A stretch of 48,195 bases of DNA from Prochlorococcus sp. AG-409-I11 (GCA_003215725.1 QCJX01000009.1:1-48195), one strand, 5' to 3'; positions 27,920 to 37,253 are shown, counted from the first letter of the stretch. Program-made: numbers and translations. The notes: a model not told the origin generated them from the sequence alone.

Positions 27920-28166
27920 CCCGAACAGTAAACATATAATCTCCTCCTGGCTCAAGATGATAGTCAGCATTAATAAGAAATCTCAAAAGAGCATCTTGAA
28001 TTAAGGCCCTCCCAAGTGATGGCTCAACATAAAGCTCCCCGCGACCAAAAGCCCATATGAAATGCCAATGAAAATCTCCTGCAGATATTTCTCCTTCAAG
28101 ACACTTTTTAGAAAAACATTGATGAAGGACTCTTAGATGAGCAGTGGTTAATGGTTTTTTGGACAT
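27909..28166 (-). CDS. Small conserved protein, DUF3146-like
   Basis: An 85-residue soluble protein with two motifs I associate with DUF3146: ISAGDFHWHFIWAFGRGEL and EPSLGRALIQDAL, ending LEPGGDYMFTVRAKF. The start at 28166 (MSKKPLTT) is preferred over the ATG at 28181, which would overlap pth further. It follows pth on the same strand and overlaps the opposite-strand nuclease tail by 11 nt. Function unknown. Confidence 0.85.
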   Translation of the reverse strand: MSKKPLTTAHLRVLHQCFSKKCLEGEISAGDFHWHFIWAFGRGELYVEPSLGRALIQDALLRFLINADYHLEPGGDYMFTVRAKF

Positions 28167-28174
28167 ATTTTGAT

Positions 28175-28783
28175 TCAGCACTCGCTCTTATAAGAATTTA
28201 TATAGTTACTAGCTTTTTCGAATCCAACTTCGCGAATTAAATCGACCCCTAAAGATACTTCATTGAGGACTTGATCAATAATAGAAACTTCTTTTGAGTT
28301 AAAGGCCCCTAGTACATGAGAAATAGTTTTAGCTTTTCGTTCTTCTGGGAAATTGGAAGGAGCTCCAATGCCAATTCTTAGACGGCAAAAGTTTTGGGTC
28401 CCTAAATGTTGGATTGTGCTTTTTAGCCCATTGTGACCACCTGAACCTCCCTTGATTCGAATTCTTAGTTGACCAAGTGGAAGATCCATATCGTCAACAA
28501 CGACTAAAAGCTGATTTGCTTCCAAACCAAACCAATCCATCGCTGCTCTAATCGCAAGCCCACTTTCATTCATAAATGTTTTTGGCATGAGAAGTTTTAA
28601 AGAGTCGCTTCCAACTCCAATTTCTGCTAAATAGCTAAAAACTTTTTTTCGCTCTTTAAATTCAACTGATTTTTTCTTGGCATATCTTTCAAGAGACATA
28701 AAACCAACGTTATGCCGCGTATTGGTGTATTTGGAGCCAGGATTACCTAGACCTACCAAAAGCCGGACGTCTCCGGTATTCAT
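28175..28783 (-). CDS. pth: Peptidyl-tRNA hydrolase
   Basis: Recycles peptidyl-tRNA released from stalled ribosomes. At 202 residues it is normal, with the signature LVGLGNPGSKYTNTRHNVGF (H24 region), DDMDLPLGQLR and GGSGGHNGLKS. It is 5 nt downstream of tatA, in the psbH-tatA-pth-DUF3146 run on the minus strand. Confidence 0.96.
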   Translation of the reverse strand: MNTGDVRLLVGLGNPGSKYTNTRHNVGFMSLERYAKKKSVEFKERKKVFSYLAEIGVGSDSLKLLMPKTFMNESGLAIRAAMDWFGLEANQLLVVVDDMDLPLGQLRIRIKGGSGGHNGLKSTIQHLGTQNFCRLRIGIGAPSNFPEERKAKTISHVLGAFNSKEVSIIDQVLNEVSLGVDLIREVGFEKASNYINSYKSEC

Positions 28784-28788
28784 GCAAT

Positions 28789-29058
28789 TTAGGCAGATGA
28801 TGAAGTATTTGAGCTCTCTTCCTCAACTGTTTTCTTTTCGGTTGAGATCTGATCACTTGTTTTAGAGCTTTCTAAGGAGTCAGTCTCAGACATTGCTTTT
28901 TGAATTTCTCGTTCAAATTCGCTAGATGCTGTTTGTAGTCCTTTTAGTGTTTTACCAAGAGTACGACCTAGCTCAGGCAGGCGCTTTGGTCCGAAGACCA
29001 CTAGCGCCAAGCCAGCTATTACAGCTATCTCAGGCAGACCAACGCCAAAGATATTCAT
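28789..29058 (-). CDS. tatA: Twin-arginine translocase component TatA/Hcf106
   Basis: Pore-forming subunit of the Tat pathway that moves folded proteins into the thylakoid lumen or periplasm. 89 residues: N-terminal TM (EIAVIAGLALVVFGP), the FGPKRLPELGR hinge, an amphipathic helix and a charged, Ser/Glu-rich tail. GAGG sits 7 nt before the ATG. A perfect hairpin precedes that site, between it and psbH. Confidence 0.95.
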   Translation of the reverse strand: MNIFGVGLPEIAVIAGLALVVFGPKRLPELGRTLGKTLKGLQTASSEFEREIQKAMSETDSLESSKTSDQISTEKKTVEEESSNTSSSA

Positions 29059-29069
29059 GAGTGAACCTC

Positions 29070-29091
29070 AGTCAACATACAAATGTTGACT
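29070..29091 (-). repeat. Intercistronic 9-bp hairpin between psbH and tatA
   Basis: AGTCAACAT-ACAA-ATGTTGACT, perfect, 5 nt past the psbH stop. On the minus strand it is followed by GAGG and the tatA start, with no T run. So it resembles an mRNA stability or processing element rather than a terminator. Confidence 0.6.
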
Positions 29092-29096
29092 TAACT

Positions 29097-29294
29097 TCAT
29101 CCATTCCACTCAACGGAGAAGCCCTGAAGGAGAAGAGATTGGTTGTAAATCTGAAGCATGATTACTAAGAAAACTAGGAGCATTACCCCTACAAAGGCCA
29201 TTACAGGCACGGCTCCCCAACCAGGTACAACCTTTCCCTGTCCAGAATTACCAATGGATTTGAGAAGACTTCCTAATGCGGTTTTTTGTCCCAT
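29097..29294 (-). CDS. psbH: Photosystem II subunit PsbH
   Basis: A 65-residue single-TM PSII core subunit (TM about residues 29-48) that supports CP47 assembly and Q_A/Q_B electron transfer. The [28 protein letters not shown]-terminus (shown in part as [10 protein letters not shown]) lacks the plant phosphorylation extension, as in cyanobacteria. Divergent from psbN, whose ATG is 85 nt away. Confidence 0.96.
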   Translation of the reverse strand: MGQKTALGSLLKSIGNSGQGKVVPGWGAVPVMAFVGVMLLVFLVIMLQIYNQSLLLQGFSVEWNG

Positions 29295-29332
29295 GACGGT
29301 TCTCAGGCCTCAGTTTTTGTATGAGTCCAGAT

Positions 29333-29338
29333 ATTGTA
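29333..29338 (-). promoter_or_regulatory. Candidate -10 element of psbH
   Basis: TACAAT on the minus strand, 38 nt upstream of the psbH ATG, would give a leader of about 30 nt. The -35 region is not convincing. The psbH-psbN gap is only 85 nt, so the two divergent promoters must overlap or lie close. Confidence 0.35.
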
Positions 29339-29379
29339 TGAGAGATACCCCTTTAACGACGTTTCTGTCGAAAGTTTTG

Positions 29380-29520
29380 ATGCAAACTTCTTCACCCGCT
29401 CTTTCGATGGCAATTTTTTTGCTGCTTATTTTGTTTGGATTAACTGGTTTTGGCATCTATACCTCCTTTGGACCTCCCGCAAAACAGCTGGATGATCCAT
29501 TTGATGATCATGACGATTGA
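29380..29520 (+). CDS. psbN: Photosystem II assembly protein PsbN
   Basis: A 46-residue single-TM protein (SMAIFLLLILFGLTGFGIYTSF region) ending in DDPFDDHDD. PsbN is needed for early PSII reaction-centre assembly and repair rather than being a stable subunit (established for plants). The start is ATG at 29380; the frame is open to 29158 but that extension is antisense to psbH. Divergent from psbH, followed by psbI. Confidence 0.93.
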   Translation: MQTSSPALSMAIFLLLILFGLTGFGIYTSFGPPAKQLDDPFDDHDD

Positions 29521-29675
29521 GTTTTGCTTTGACCATTTAACTAGTTTTTTGTCTTTTCTAGCTGCGAAACATTTCAATCCACCCTAATCAGAGGGGTAAT
29601 TCCACTTTTTTTGTTGGGTTTGCCTCTAAGGACCCATAAGATGTACTCACTTCTATTTAGACGGGTTCGGTAACC

Positions 29676-29804
29676 ATGCTTGCCCTAAAGATTTCCGTAT
29701 ACACGGTCGTCTTCTTTTTTGTTGGTATCTTTCTTTTTGGTTTCTTGGCTAGTGATCCCTCTAGAACGCCAAACAGAAAAGATTTAGAAAGTCCTCAAGA
29801 CTGA
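29676..29804 (+). CDS. psbI: Photosystem II reaction-centre protein PsbI
   Basis: Reads [21 protein letters not shown], then [17 protein letters not shown], 42 residues, the normal PsbI with one TM near the N-terminus. It stabilises the D1/D2/cyt b559 reaction-centre complex. Too short for a 60-codon cutoff, but the translation is unambiguous. A 10-codon open frame (29641-29673) ends just 2 nt before its ATG and could allow coupling. Between psbN and the DUF3769 gene on the + strand. Confidence 0.93.
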   Translation: MLALKISVYTVVFFFVGIFLFGFLASDPSRTPNRKDLESPQD

Positions 29805-29840
29805 TTGATTAGACCTTTTTGAGGTCTGTCACGACAAATA

Positions 29841-32066
29841 GTGGACGTCTTTAAGTCGTCTTTTTGTATTGGACATGTCATTATTGGCTGCCAATGCAAA
29901 AATATTTTGGTGGCTTTAAGCCCCCGCATCTGTCTTGCAGGATTAATTGCTATTGGAGGGATTTTTTCTATCTCTTCGGATGTTTGTGCTGAATTAATAC
30001 AGACAATAGATAATGATGCTCAACCATCTTTAAACAAAGATGAAAAGAAGGGCTTAACTAATTCTTTAGAGAACAAAAAAGAGAGCCAATCTGAGATTAT
30101 TAATCTACCGGACGAAATAATTGCCCCCCCTTTGGAATTGCAGCTTCAAGCAGATGAACAAAGCTTTGATCCCAATAGACAGATATTTATAGCTAAAGGA
30201 AATGTTGTTGCAAGATTAAATGGAGCAATATTAAAGGCGGAAACCATATCCTTTGATAAAGCTTTTAGTAGTCTTTTGGCTACTGGACAAGTTAGATTAA
30301 TTAAGGGATCTCAATATTTTCAAGCAAGCTCTTTTTACTACAATCTTATTAATAATGAAGGTGAAATTAAAGATGTTTATGGAGTTTTGGATCTTCAGTA
30401 CTTGGGAAGAGATGCAAGAATATCTCAAATAAATAATGAGAGTAATGATCTTCTGATTAAAGAGTCTCCTGTTAGCCAGATTCAATTAAAAGATGGGTTT
30501 GATTTCGATGGAAAAATTGGACTTCCTTCATCCTATGCAAATGATTTAGGAGACAAGCCAAAGTCAAGTGGGAAACTATCTTCTTATATTAAGACTATTA
30601 ATAGAACTGATTTAATTCAAGGCTCAATTAATCGTTGGAGAGTACAAGCTTCATTGATAACAATACAACCTCAAGGCTGGCAAGCAAAAAAAATGGCATT
30701 TACTAATGATCCTTTTACCCCTTCTCAAACACGAATTGATGCAGAGGATGTTATAGCAAAGGAACAAGAGGATGGCTCCTCAATTATTACTAGTGAGAAA
30801 AGTAGATTAATCATTGAAGAAAGTTTGAATATACCAACTGGTAAAAGAAGGTTTGGAGAAAAGAAAAAGAAACCACTATGGATCTTTGGCATAGATTTTA
30901 AAGATAGAGATGGTTTATTTGTTGGTCGAAAAATAAAACCTATCAATCTTGGTAATCAGTATGAATTGTCAATTCAACCTCAATTCATGCTCCAAAGAGC
31001 CGTAAGTGGTAATACTAAGAGTTATATTAAATCTGGCTCTTCATTTACTAGTGAAAAGGTCCATAGCGCAGCCACAATTTATGATTTATTTGGCTTAAAG
31101 GCAAATTTGAATGGTCCAATAAAAAACTGGGATTTAGACCTAAATGCCAATATCAGCACGCTGAACCCTCTAAGATTTATGGACGGGAGTAGATACTGGG
31201 GAAGTGTAAAAAATTCTTATAACATTGGTCTTTTGAAAGATGTTGAAACTACCTTATTTGGAGCTTACCGCTATAAGGCTTGGAATGGTTCGTTAGGAGA
31301 AACTGATATATATAAAGCATATGGCCTTTACTTTGAAAAGAAAAATAGGTGGAAATTTTCGGACATTACTAATAGTTCTCGATTTAGAATAGGTTTAGGT
31401 AACTATGAAGCTGAGAAGCTTTACACTAAAGATCTCACAAATTTATGGAGAACTAGCTTTTATTCCTCTTTAGAGAGTACCTACCCTATTTGGACAGGAC
31501 AAAAAGCTAAGCTCACAAAGAATGCAGCTTTTCGATACTCTCCTGAACCAATTATTCCAAGGTTAGATTTTAAAACAAAAGTAAGCAATGCTTACTTTCT
31601 TTATGAGAATGGGACTAGTCAAAATACTCTTAGTATTAGAGGCGGGCCTGATTTGACTTTAGGGAACCTGGACAGGCCAATTTTTAGCTATACAAAAATA
31701 TCTATTATGCCTGGTATTTCTCTTAAGAGTGGGAGCAGCCCTTTTAGCTTTGATGAATCTATTGACCTGAAAACTATTAACTTTGATATTACTCAGCAAA
31801 TTTTTGGGCCTTTGATTCTTAATGGAGGAATGGAATATAATATTGATACTGACTCTGAATATTATGGGAAAATGATTAATTCAAAGGCTGAATTAATCTG
31901 GCAACGCAGAGCTTATGATTTGGCAATATTTTACAATCCTTATAAAGGTATGGGTGGAGTAATGTTTAGATTGAATGGTTTTGATTTCAAAGGAACTGGC
32001 CGTCCTTTTTTGAACAAACAAAATGATTTAGAAAATAGCGATCCTTTGATTCAGAAATCTAGCTAA
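29841..32066 (+). CDS. Outer-membrane LptD-like protein (OstA-like plus DUF3769)
   Basis: A 741-residue protein probably exported: hydrophobic segment about residues 25-48 ending near SDVCAE. The stretch about 90-190 (LQADEQSFDPNRQIFIAKGNVVARL, cited in part) resembles the OstA/LptA jellyroll N-domain. The rest is a beta-rich region resembling DUF3769, the cyanobacterial counterpart of the LptD barrel. It likely inserts lipopolysaccharide into the outer membrane, but this is inferred. Starts GTG. Convergent with leuD. Confidence 0.8.
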   Translation: MDVFKSSFCIGHVIIGCQCKNILVALSPRICLAGLIAIGGIFSISSDVCAELIQTIDNDAQPSLNKDEKKGLTNSLENKKESQSEIINLPDEIIAPPLELQLQADEQSFDPNRQIFIAKGNVVARLNGAILKAETISFDKAFSSLLATGQVRLIKGSQYFQASSFYYNLINNEGEIKDVYGVLDLQYLGRDARISQINNESNDLLIKESPVSQIQLKDGFDFDGKIGLPSSYANDLGDKPKSSGKLSSYIKTINRTDLIQGSINRWRVQASLITIQPQGWQAKKMAFTNDPFTPSQTRIDAEDVIAKEQEDGSSIITSEKSRLIIEESLNIPTGKRRFGEKKKKPLWIFGIDFKDRDGLFVGRKIKPINLGNQYELSIQPQFMLQRAVSGNTKSYIKSGSSFTSEKVHSAATIYDLFGLKANLNGPIKNWDLDLNANISTLNPLRFMDGSRYWGSVKNSYNIGLLKDVETTLFGAYRYKAWNGSLGETDIYKAYGLYFEKKNRWKFSDITNSSRFRIGLGNYEAEKLYTKDLTNLWRTSFYSSLESTYPIWTGQKAKLTKNAAFRYSPEPIIPRLDFKTKVSNAYFLYENGTSQNTLSIRGGPDLTLGNLDRPIFSYTKISIMPGISLKSGSSPFSFDESIDLKTINFDITQQIFGPLILNGGMEYNIDTDSEYYGKMINSKAELIWQRRAYDLAIFYNPYKGMGGVMFRLNGFDFKGTGRPFLNKQNDLENSDPLIQKSS

Positions 32067-32094
32067 AAATTAATTATCTATTAATTGAAAACTT

Positions 32095-32721
32095 CTATTT
32101 ATCAAGAAGGAAATTATTCAAGTAAGGTAAATCTTTCATGATTTTTTTTAATTCTTCTGTTTTAGATATTAATGTTGCAGTTGCATCCCATTTGCCAGAG
32201 AGTAACATTTCTAGAGCTCCTTTGTTTATGTTCATATGAATATTTTTATTGTTGCACCTAAGAACTGAATTATTTACATCAAGTAGATATTTGTTTCTAG
32301 GTTCTAATTCTAATTCTTTTTGTAGCTTTAAGATGTCGGAATTTGAGGCAGTAGCACAAGGAATGCCTAGTGCTAAGCAATTCCCAAAGAAAATTTCTGC
32401 AAAACTTTCTCCAACTATTGCACGTATTCCCCATCTCATAAGTGCTTGGGGTGCATGTTCACGACTTGACCCACATCCAAAGTTTTTATTAACTATGAGA
32501 ATAGAAGCATCTTGATTCTTCTCTAAATCAAATGGATGATTGCCTTTTTGCTCTTTTCTGTCGTCAGCAAAAACTACGTGACCGAGTGATTCAAAATCTA
32601 CACACTTAAGGAAACGTGCAGGAATTATTCGATCAGTATCAATGTCATCTCCTTGAAGGACAAGACACTTTCCATGTATTGATTTAAGTGGACCGTTTGG
32701 AAAATTGGGATCTGTTTTCAT
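32095..32721 (-). CDS. leuD: 3-isopropylmalate dehydratase small subunit
   Basis: Smaller swivelling domain of the [4Fe-4S] aconitase-type isomerase that converts 2- to 3-isopropylmalate in leucine synthesis. 208 residues with DDIDTDRIIPARFLK, GCGSSREHAPQALMRWG and ESFAEIFFGNCLALG. It follows leuC on the minus strand with a 14-nt gap. Partner subunit leuC is adjacent. Confidence 0.96.
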   Translation of the reverse strand: MKTDPNFPNGPLKSIHGKCLVLQGDDIDTDRIIPARFLKCVDFESLGHVVFADDRKEQKGNHPFDLEKNQDASILIVNKNFGCGSSREHAPQALMRWGIRAIVGESFAEIFFGNCLALGIPCATASNSDILKLQKELELEPRNKYLLDVNNSVLRCNNKNIHMNINKGALEMLLSGKWDATATLISKTEELKKIMKDLPYLNNFLLDK

Positions 32722-32735
32722 TAATTGTTTGATTG

Positions 32736-34154
32736 TTAAGTTTGAGTTGAAGTCATCAATTCCCTGACATCTGTTACTTCTCCTTTAATTGCCGCGGCTG
32801 CAACCATTGCAGGACTCATTAGTAATGTTCTTCCTTGAGCTGAGCCTTGTCTACCCTTGAAATTTCTGTTACTTGAACTAGCACTAATTTGTTTTCCTTC
32901 TAATCGATCTGGATTCATCGCAAGACACATTGAGCATCCTGGTTCTCGCCACTCAAAACCTGCTTTTTGAAAAAGAGTGTCTAAACCTTTCTCTTTTGCT
33001 GCTCTGGAAACTTGTTCGGACCCAGGTACAACAAAAGCTTTAACTCCTGAAGCGACGTGTTGCCCTTTAACAATATCGGCAGCTATTTGTAAATCACTTA
33101 GGCGGCCATTGGTGCAACTTCCGATGAAGCAAACATCAATCTTTATCCCAGCAATTGGCAAGCTAGGGTTTAAACCCATGTACTCGTAAGCCTCTTGAGC
33201 AATAGCTCTATCATCAACATTTAGTGAGTCAGGGGCTGGGATAGTGTCATTAATAGCTACAGATTGTCCAGGAGTAATACCCCAGGTAACAGTAGGAGCT
33301 ATTTCATTAGCGTTAAAACACACCTCATCATCGAAAACTGCTGAGGTATTAGTGGCAATACTTTTCCACCACTTAATTGCATAGTCCCAATTACTTTCAT
33401 TGGGACTATTAAGACGACCTTTTAGATATTCAAAAGTTTTCTCATCAGGATTGATATACCCGCATCTGGCCCCTCCTTCGATGGCCATATTGCATATCGT
33501 CATCCTTTCTTCCATTGAAAGTAATTCGATCGCTGGGCCGGCAAATTCATATGCATAACCAACTCCACCTTGCACCCCTAGTTTGTTTATGACGTGCAGA
33601 ATTAAATCTTTTGCAAACACTCCTGCAGATAATTGACCTGTAACCCATATTCGACGTACTTTGAGTTTATTCATTGCAAGACTTTGGCTAGCTAATACAT
33701 CTCTTACTTGACTTGTTCCTATCCCAAAAGCAATGGCTCCAAAAGCTCCATGAGTAGAGGTGTGTGAATCACCGCAGGCAACAGTCATCCCTGGTTGCGT
33801 AAGTCCTAATTCAGGAGCTATGACATGGACAATTCCTTGCTTACCACTACCTATCCCGAAAAGATTAATACCGTGTTTTGCGCAATTATGCTCAAGAGTT
33901 TTGAGCATCTCTTCGGCAAGTGGATCAGAGAATGGACGTTGTTGATTGTTGGTTGGAACAATGTGGTCAACTGTTGCAATAGTGCGGTCTGGACAGAGAA
34001 CTCGTAACCCTTTTTCTTCTAATGCTGCAAAAGCTTGGGGGCTTGTTACTTCATGAATTAAATGAAGACCAATAAAAAGCTGTGTTGAACCACCAGGGAG
34101 ATTAGAGACCCGGTGTAAATCCCAAACTTTGTCATAGAGAGTGCCAGCGCTCAA
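32736..34154 (-). CDS. leuC: 3-isopropylmalate dehydratase large subunit
   Basis: Carries the [4Fe-4S] cluster of the isopropylmalate isomerase. 472 residues with [13 protein letters not shown], the first cluster cysteine in [12 protein letters not shown] and two more in [13 protein letters not shown]. Starts [11 protein letters not shown]. It lies between cinA (upstream, 30-nt gap) and leuD. Full set of cluster cysteines is present. Confidence 0.97.
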   Translation of the reverse strand: MSAGTLYDKVWDLHRVSNLPGGSTQLFIGLHLIHEVTSPQAFAALEEKGLRVLCPDRTIATVDHIVPTNNQQRPFSDPLAEEMLKTLEHNCAKHGINLFGIGSGKQGIVHVIAPELGLTQPGMTVACGDSHTSTHGAFGAIAFGIGTSQVRDVLASQSLAMNKLKVRRIWVTGQLSAGVFAKDLILHVINKLGVQGGVGYAYEFAGPAIELLSMEERMTICNMAIEGGARCGYINPDEKTFEYLKGRLNSPNESNWDYAIKWWKSIATNTSAVFDDEVCFNANEIAPTVTWGITPGQSVAINDTIPAPDSLNVDDRAIAQEAYEYMGLNPSLPIAGIKIDVCFIGSCTNGRLSDLQIAADIVKGQHVASGVKAFVVPGSEQVSRAAKEKGLDTLFQKAGFEWREPGCSMCLAMNPDRLEGKQISASSSNRNFKGRQGSAQGRTLLMSPAMVAAAAIKGEVTDVRELMTSTQT

Positions 34155-34184
34155 TTGTTTAAACCTTTTCTTTGATTGTTGAAC

Positions 34185-35456
34185 TTAACTCTGAGACAGA
34201 AGCAGTAACCTTAGTTGATTTAAGGCATTCATGACACATAGTTTTCGTATACCGTCTCTATCTAAGTGAGAGCTAAATTTTTCTGAATTTAAATAACAGC
34301 CCCTAGGACTAGCAACGGCAAATTCAACTAATCCAATTGGCTTTGCTTGGGAGCCTCCTCCTGGCCCAGATAATCCAGTAATTGCTACAGCCCAATCTGC
34401 GTTTAGGCGTGTTTTGGCTCCTTCGGCCATTGCTTTTGCAACTTCAGAAGAAACAGCACCATATTCACTGAGGAGTTTGTTTGAAACATTAAGCATGGAA
34501 TGTTTGATTTCATTGCTATAAGCAATTACGCCTCCTCGAAAGACATCAGAAGAACCAGGTACAGAAGTTAGAGCGGCACCAACAGATCCTCCTGTACATG
34601 ATTCGGCAACGGCCAAGGTTTGACCTCTTTGACGCAGTAAGTCCAGGACAACTGAAGGTAAGCTTTCGTTATCCGTTCCAAAACATTTTAGTCCTGTTCT
34701 AAACCTCAATTCTTTTTCAATGGGATTGATCAGATTTTGTGCAATTTCGATTGTTTTTGCTTTAGCAGTTATTCGTAACTTCACTTCACCTAAGCTTGCA
34801 TATGGAGCAACTGTTGGATTTTCTTTTTGCAGTAGGTCGTCTATTTGTTGAGCTAGGTTTGATTCACTTATTCCAACAAACTTCATAATTTTGCTATGAA
34901 AGATTTCATTGATCGCTAAATTATTTTTTATCCAAGGCACTGCTGTTTTTGCCCACATATTTTTTAGTTCTGAAGGTACGCCTGGAAATGTCATAACTGT
35001 AAACCCTGGTTTAGGCGTCCAAATGATTCCTGGCGCTGTTCCAGTTGGGTTAGGGATAATCTTTGAGTTGGGAGGTAAAAGGGTTTGCTTAAACAAGTTA
35101 TTTGAAGAAATATCTATGTTAGTTTTTACTTTTTTTTCTATATCCACGTAAACTTCATTTCTTGTTTCAAGAGAACTATTAAATACTGCCGCAAGCGTTT
35201 CATGAGTAATATCATCTGGTGTTGGCCCAAGACCACCTGTGGTAATTAGAAGTCTACTTCGTTTGGAAGCTTCTAAAACTAGTTCCTTTATGCGTGCAAA
35301 GTTATCTCCTACAACGCTTTGACGATAATGAGGAACTCCTATCAATGCGAGCTCTTCAGCTAACCAGCGAGAATTGCTATTGACTATATTCCCAAGTAGT
35401 AATTCTGAGCCAATGCATAGTATTTCAGCATGTTTATTATTATTTGTATTTTTCAA
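34185..35456 (-). CDS. cinA: CinA-type protein (MoaB-like domain plus NMN amidohydrolase domain)
   Basis: A 423-residue two-domain protein: N-terminal molybdopterin-binding-like domain (IGSELLLGNIVNSNS, TTGGLGPTPDD) and C-terminal CinA/PncC domain (LAVAESCTGGSVGAALTS and AITGLSGPGG near the end), the latter being a nicotinamide-mononucleotide deamidase in characterised relatives. The N-terminal domain may be an ADP-ribose-type pyrophosphatase. It follows glyA with a 5-nt gap on the same strand. Confidence 0.93.
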   Translation of the reverse strand: MKNTNNNKHAEILCIGSELLLGNIVNSNSRWLAEELALIGVPHYRQSVVGDNFARIKELVLEASKRSRLLITTGGLGPTPDDITHETLAAVFNSSLETRNEVYVDIEKKVKTNIDISSNNLFKQTLLPPNSKIIPNPTGTAPGIIWTPKPGFTVMTFPGVPSELKNMWAKTAVPWIKNNLAINEIFHSKIMKFVGISESNLAQQIDDLLQKENPTVAPYASLGEVKLRITAKAKTIEIAQNLINPIEKELRFRTGLKCFGTDNESLPSVVLDLLRQRGQTLAVAESCTGGSVGAALTSVPGSSDVFRGGVIAYSNEIKHSMLNVSNKLLSEYGAVSSEVAKAMAEGAKTRLNADWAVAITGLSGPGGGSQAKPIGLVEFAVASPRGCYLNSEKFSSHLDRDGIRKLCVMNALNQLRLLLLSQS

Positions 35457-35461
35457 TTTTT

Positions 35462-36721
35462 TTATTGATAAATTTTATATAAAGGGAATCTTTGACATAG
35501 TACTTTAACCTTTTCTTTGCATTTTGACTCTATTAATTGATCGTTTGGATTAAGAAGTCTATCCGCAATTATATCTGCCACATCGATAAAAGCTTTTTCA
35601 TCAAAGCCACGAGTTGTTAAAGCCGCTGTTCCTAAACGTAGACCACTAGTTACAAAAGGAGATTCCGGGTCGAAAGGTACAGTGTTTTTATTTGCCGTAA
35701 TATTTACACTGCTAACTAATAGATCGGCAGCTTTACCTGTCATTGAAATACTTCTCAAATCAAGTAATACAATGTGATTATCTGTACCACCGCTTACAAC
35801 ATCAATTCCGCGCTCCTTGATTCGTTTTGCTAATACTTTTGCATTTAAAATAACTTGTTTTGAATATTTATTAAACTCTGGTTTTAGAGCTTCTCCAAAT
35901 GCCACGGCCTTTGCTGCAATTACATGCTCCAGCGGGCCTCCTTGCGTACCAGGGAAAACAGCTTTATCAAACTTTTTGCCAAACTCTTCATCGCGAGAAA
36001 GAATTAATCCACCGCGGGGACCTCTAAGAGTTTTGTGAGTTGTTGTTGTTACTACATCAGAATATGGAATAGGACTGGGATGTAAGCCTGCAGCGACTAG
36101 TCCAGCTATATGAGCCATATCAGTTAATAAAAATGCTCCTACTTCATCAGCAATCGAACGAAACTCTTTAAAATCAATTGAACGAGGGTATGCAGAATAT
36201 CCACATATTATTAATTTAGGCCTTTCTTTCAGAGCTTTTTGTCGAATTTTGTCCATATCTAATACTTGTGTTTGAGCATCAACTCCGTAATGGACAGCTT
36301 TGAACCACTTTCCACTTACGTTTACTGGAGAGCCATGAGTAAGGTGACCGCCATGAGCAAGGTCCATACCCATAATGGTGTCTCCTGGCTCTAGGAGAGC
36401 TAGAAAAACGGCGAAATTAGCTTGTGCTCCACTATGGGGTTGAACATTGGCCCAAGCAGCTTGAAAAAGTTTCTTAGATCTACTTATTGCTAATTTCTCT
36501 ATTTCATCTATATGTTCACAACCGCCGTAATAACGCTTGCTGGGGAGACCTTCCGCATATTTATTTGTTAAAACAGACCCTTGTGCCTGCATTACAGCAT
36601 TAGATGCGAAATTCTCACTCGCAATGAGTTCTAAATGAGATTCCTGTCTCTTTAACTCTTTGTTAATTAAGGAAGAGATTTTCTCATCGGATTCATCCAA
36701 AGTGAAATTAATCGAAGCCAA
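35462..36721 (-). CDS. glyA: Serine hydroxymethyltransferase
   Basis: PLP enzyme that interconverts serine and glycine, giving methylenetetrahydrofolate for dTMP and purine synthesis. The 419-residue protein has [22 protein letters not shown] and the PLP-lysine motif [14 protein letters not shown]. First gene of the minus-strand run glyA-cinA-leuC-leuD. Directly upstream is an intrinsic terminator that faces away from it (see 36781-36809). Confidence 0.97.
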   Translation of the reverse strand: MASINFTLDESDEKISSLINKELKRQESHLELIASENFASNAVMQAQGSVLTNKYAEGLPSKRYYGGCEHIDEIEKLAISRSKKLFQAAWANVQPHSGAQANFAVFLALLEPGDTIMGMDLAHGGHLTHGSPVNVSGKWFKAVHYGVDAQTQVLDMDKIRQKALKERPKLIICGYSAYPRSIDFKEFRSIADEVGAFLLTDMAHIAGLVAAGLHPSPIPYSDVVTTTTHKTLRGPRGGLILSRDEEFGKKFDKAVFPGTQGGPLEHVIAAKAVAFGEALKPEFNKYSKQVILNAKVLAKRIKERGIDVVSGGTDNHIVLLDLRSISMTGKAADLLVSSVNITANKNTVPFDPESPFVTSGLRLGTAALTTRGFDEKAFIDVADIIADRLLNPNDQLIESKCKEKVKVLCQRFPLYKIYQ

Positions 36722-36780
36722 GTTTTACTCCTTACTTTGGTGCGATAGAGATTGGATCGTAAACAACACTTCAGCAACAT

Positions 36781-36809
36781 GACGAATCTTTCGTCTTTTT
36801 TTTTTTTTT
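36781..36809 (+). terminator. Orphan intrinsic terminator upstream of glyA
   Basis: GACGAA-TCT-TTCGTC stem-loop immediately followed by 14 T on the + strand, the cleanest intrinsic terminator in this interval. No + gene ends before it: glyA, cinA, leuC and leuD all run on the minus strand. It therefore implies a + transcript starting within or antisense to the glyA 5' end. Confidence 0.75.
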
Positions 36810-36853
36810 GTGTAGCTAAGACCTCAAAAACTCTTTTGATAGAACTTGAAAAG

Positions 36854-36927
36854 CGCGCCTGGAGAGATTCGAACTCCCGACCCTCTGATCCGTAGTCAGA
36901 TGCTCTAATCCGCTGAGCTACAGGCGC
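36854..36927 (-). tRNA. tRNA-Arg (anticodon ACG)
   Basis: A 74-nt cloverleaf. Acceptor GCGCCTG/CAGGCGC, D stem GCTC/GAGC, anticodon stem TCTGA/TCAGA with loop CTACGGA (ACG, A34 normally edited to inosine), T arm GGGAG-TTCGAAT-CTCTC with one internal mismatch or wobble, discriminator G. Reads CGN arginine codons. Confidence 0.93.
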
Positions 36928-37016
36928 ATTTAACCTTTAATAACAGCTCATAAAGGGGTGCTTAGTCAACTAATAGATACTATTAAGCCTAAATCACTTA
37001 AACCGAGAAGCTTCTT

Positions 37017-37253
37017 ATGCCTATTCGTTGGTATGGAAATGGAGATGCAACTGACCCTACTTACTTGCATTTCTCGCGAATCGTAAATTTCACAATCCAT
37101 GCAATGCTTTTTGCCTCTCTTAATAGTGGGTTGTGGTTTTTTCAAAAGATGCGTCATTCCTGGGGGCATCTCGATTGGTTTACTGAGATTTGGCTAGCTC
37201 TCTTGTTATTTCATTTGGTATTTGTAGTTATGCAACGACCTAGGAGCACTTGA
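37017..37253 (+). CDS. Small conserved membrane protein
   Basis: A 78-residue protein starting MPIRWYGNGDATDPTYLHF. It has two hydrophobic segments (about 24-40 and 56-72) separated by a WFFQKMRHSWGHLDW loop rich in Trp/His. Probably two TMs with both ends on one side. The aromatic-rich loop and local conservation pattern suggest a real cyanobacterial family, but I cannot name it. First of three + genes after tRNA-Arg. Confidence 0.75.
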   Translation: MPIRWYGNGDATDPTYLHFSRIVNFTIHAMLFASLNSGLWFFQKMRHSWGHLDWFTEIWLALLLFHLVFVVMQRPRST

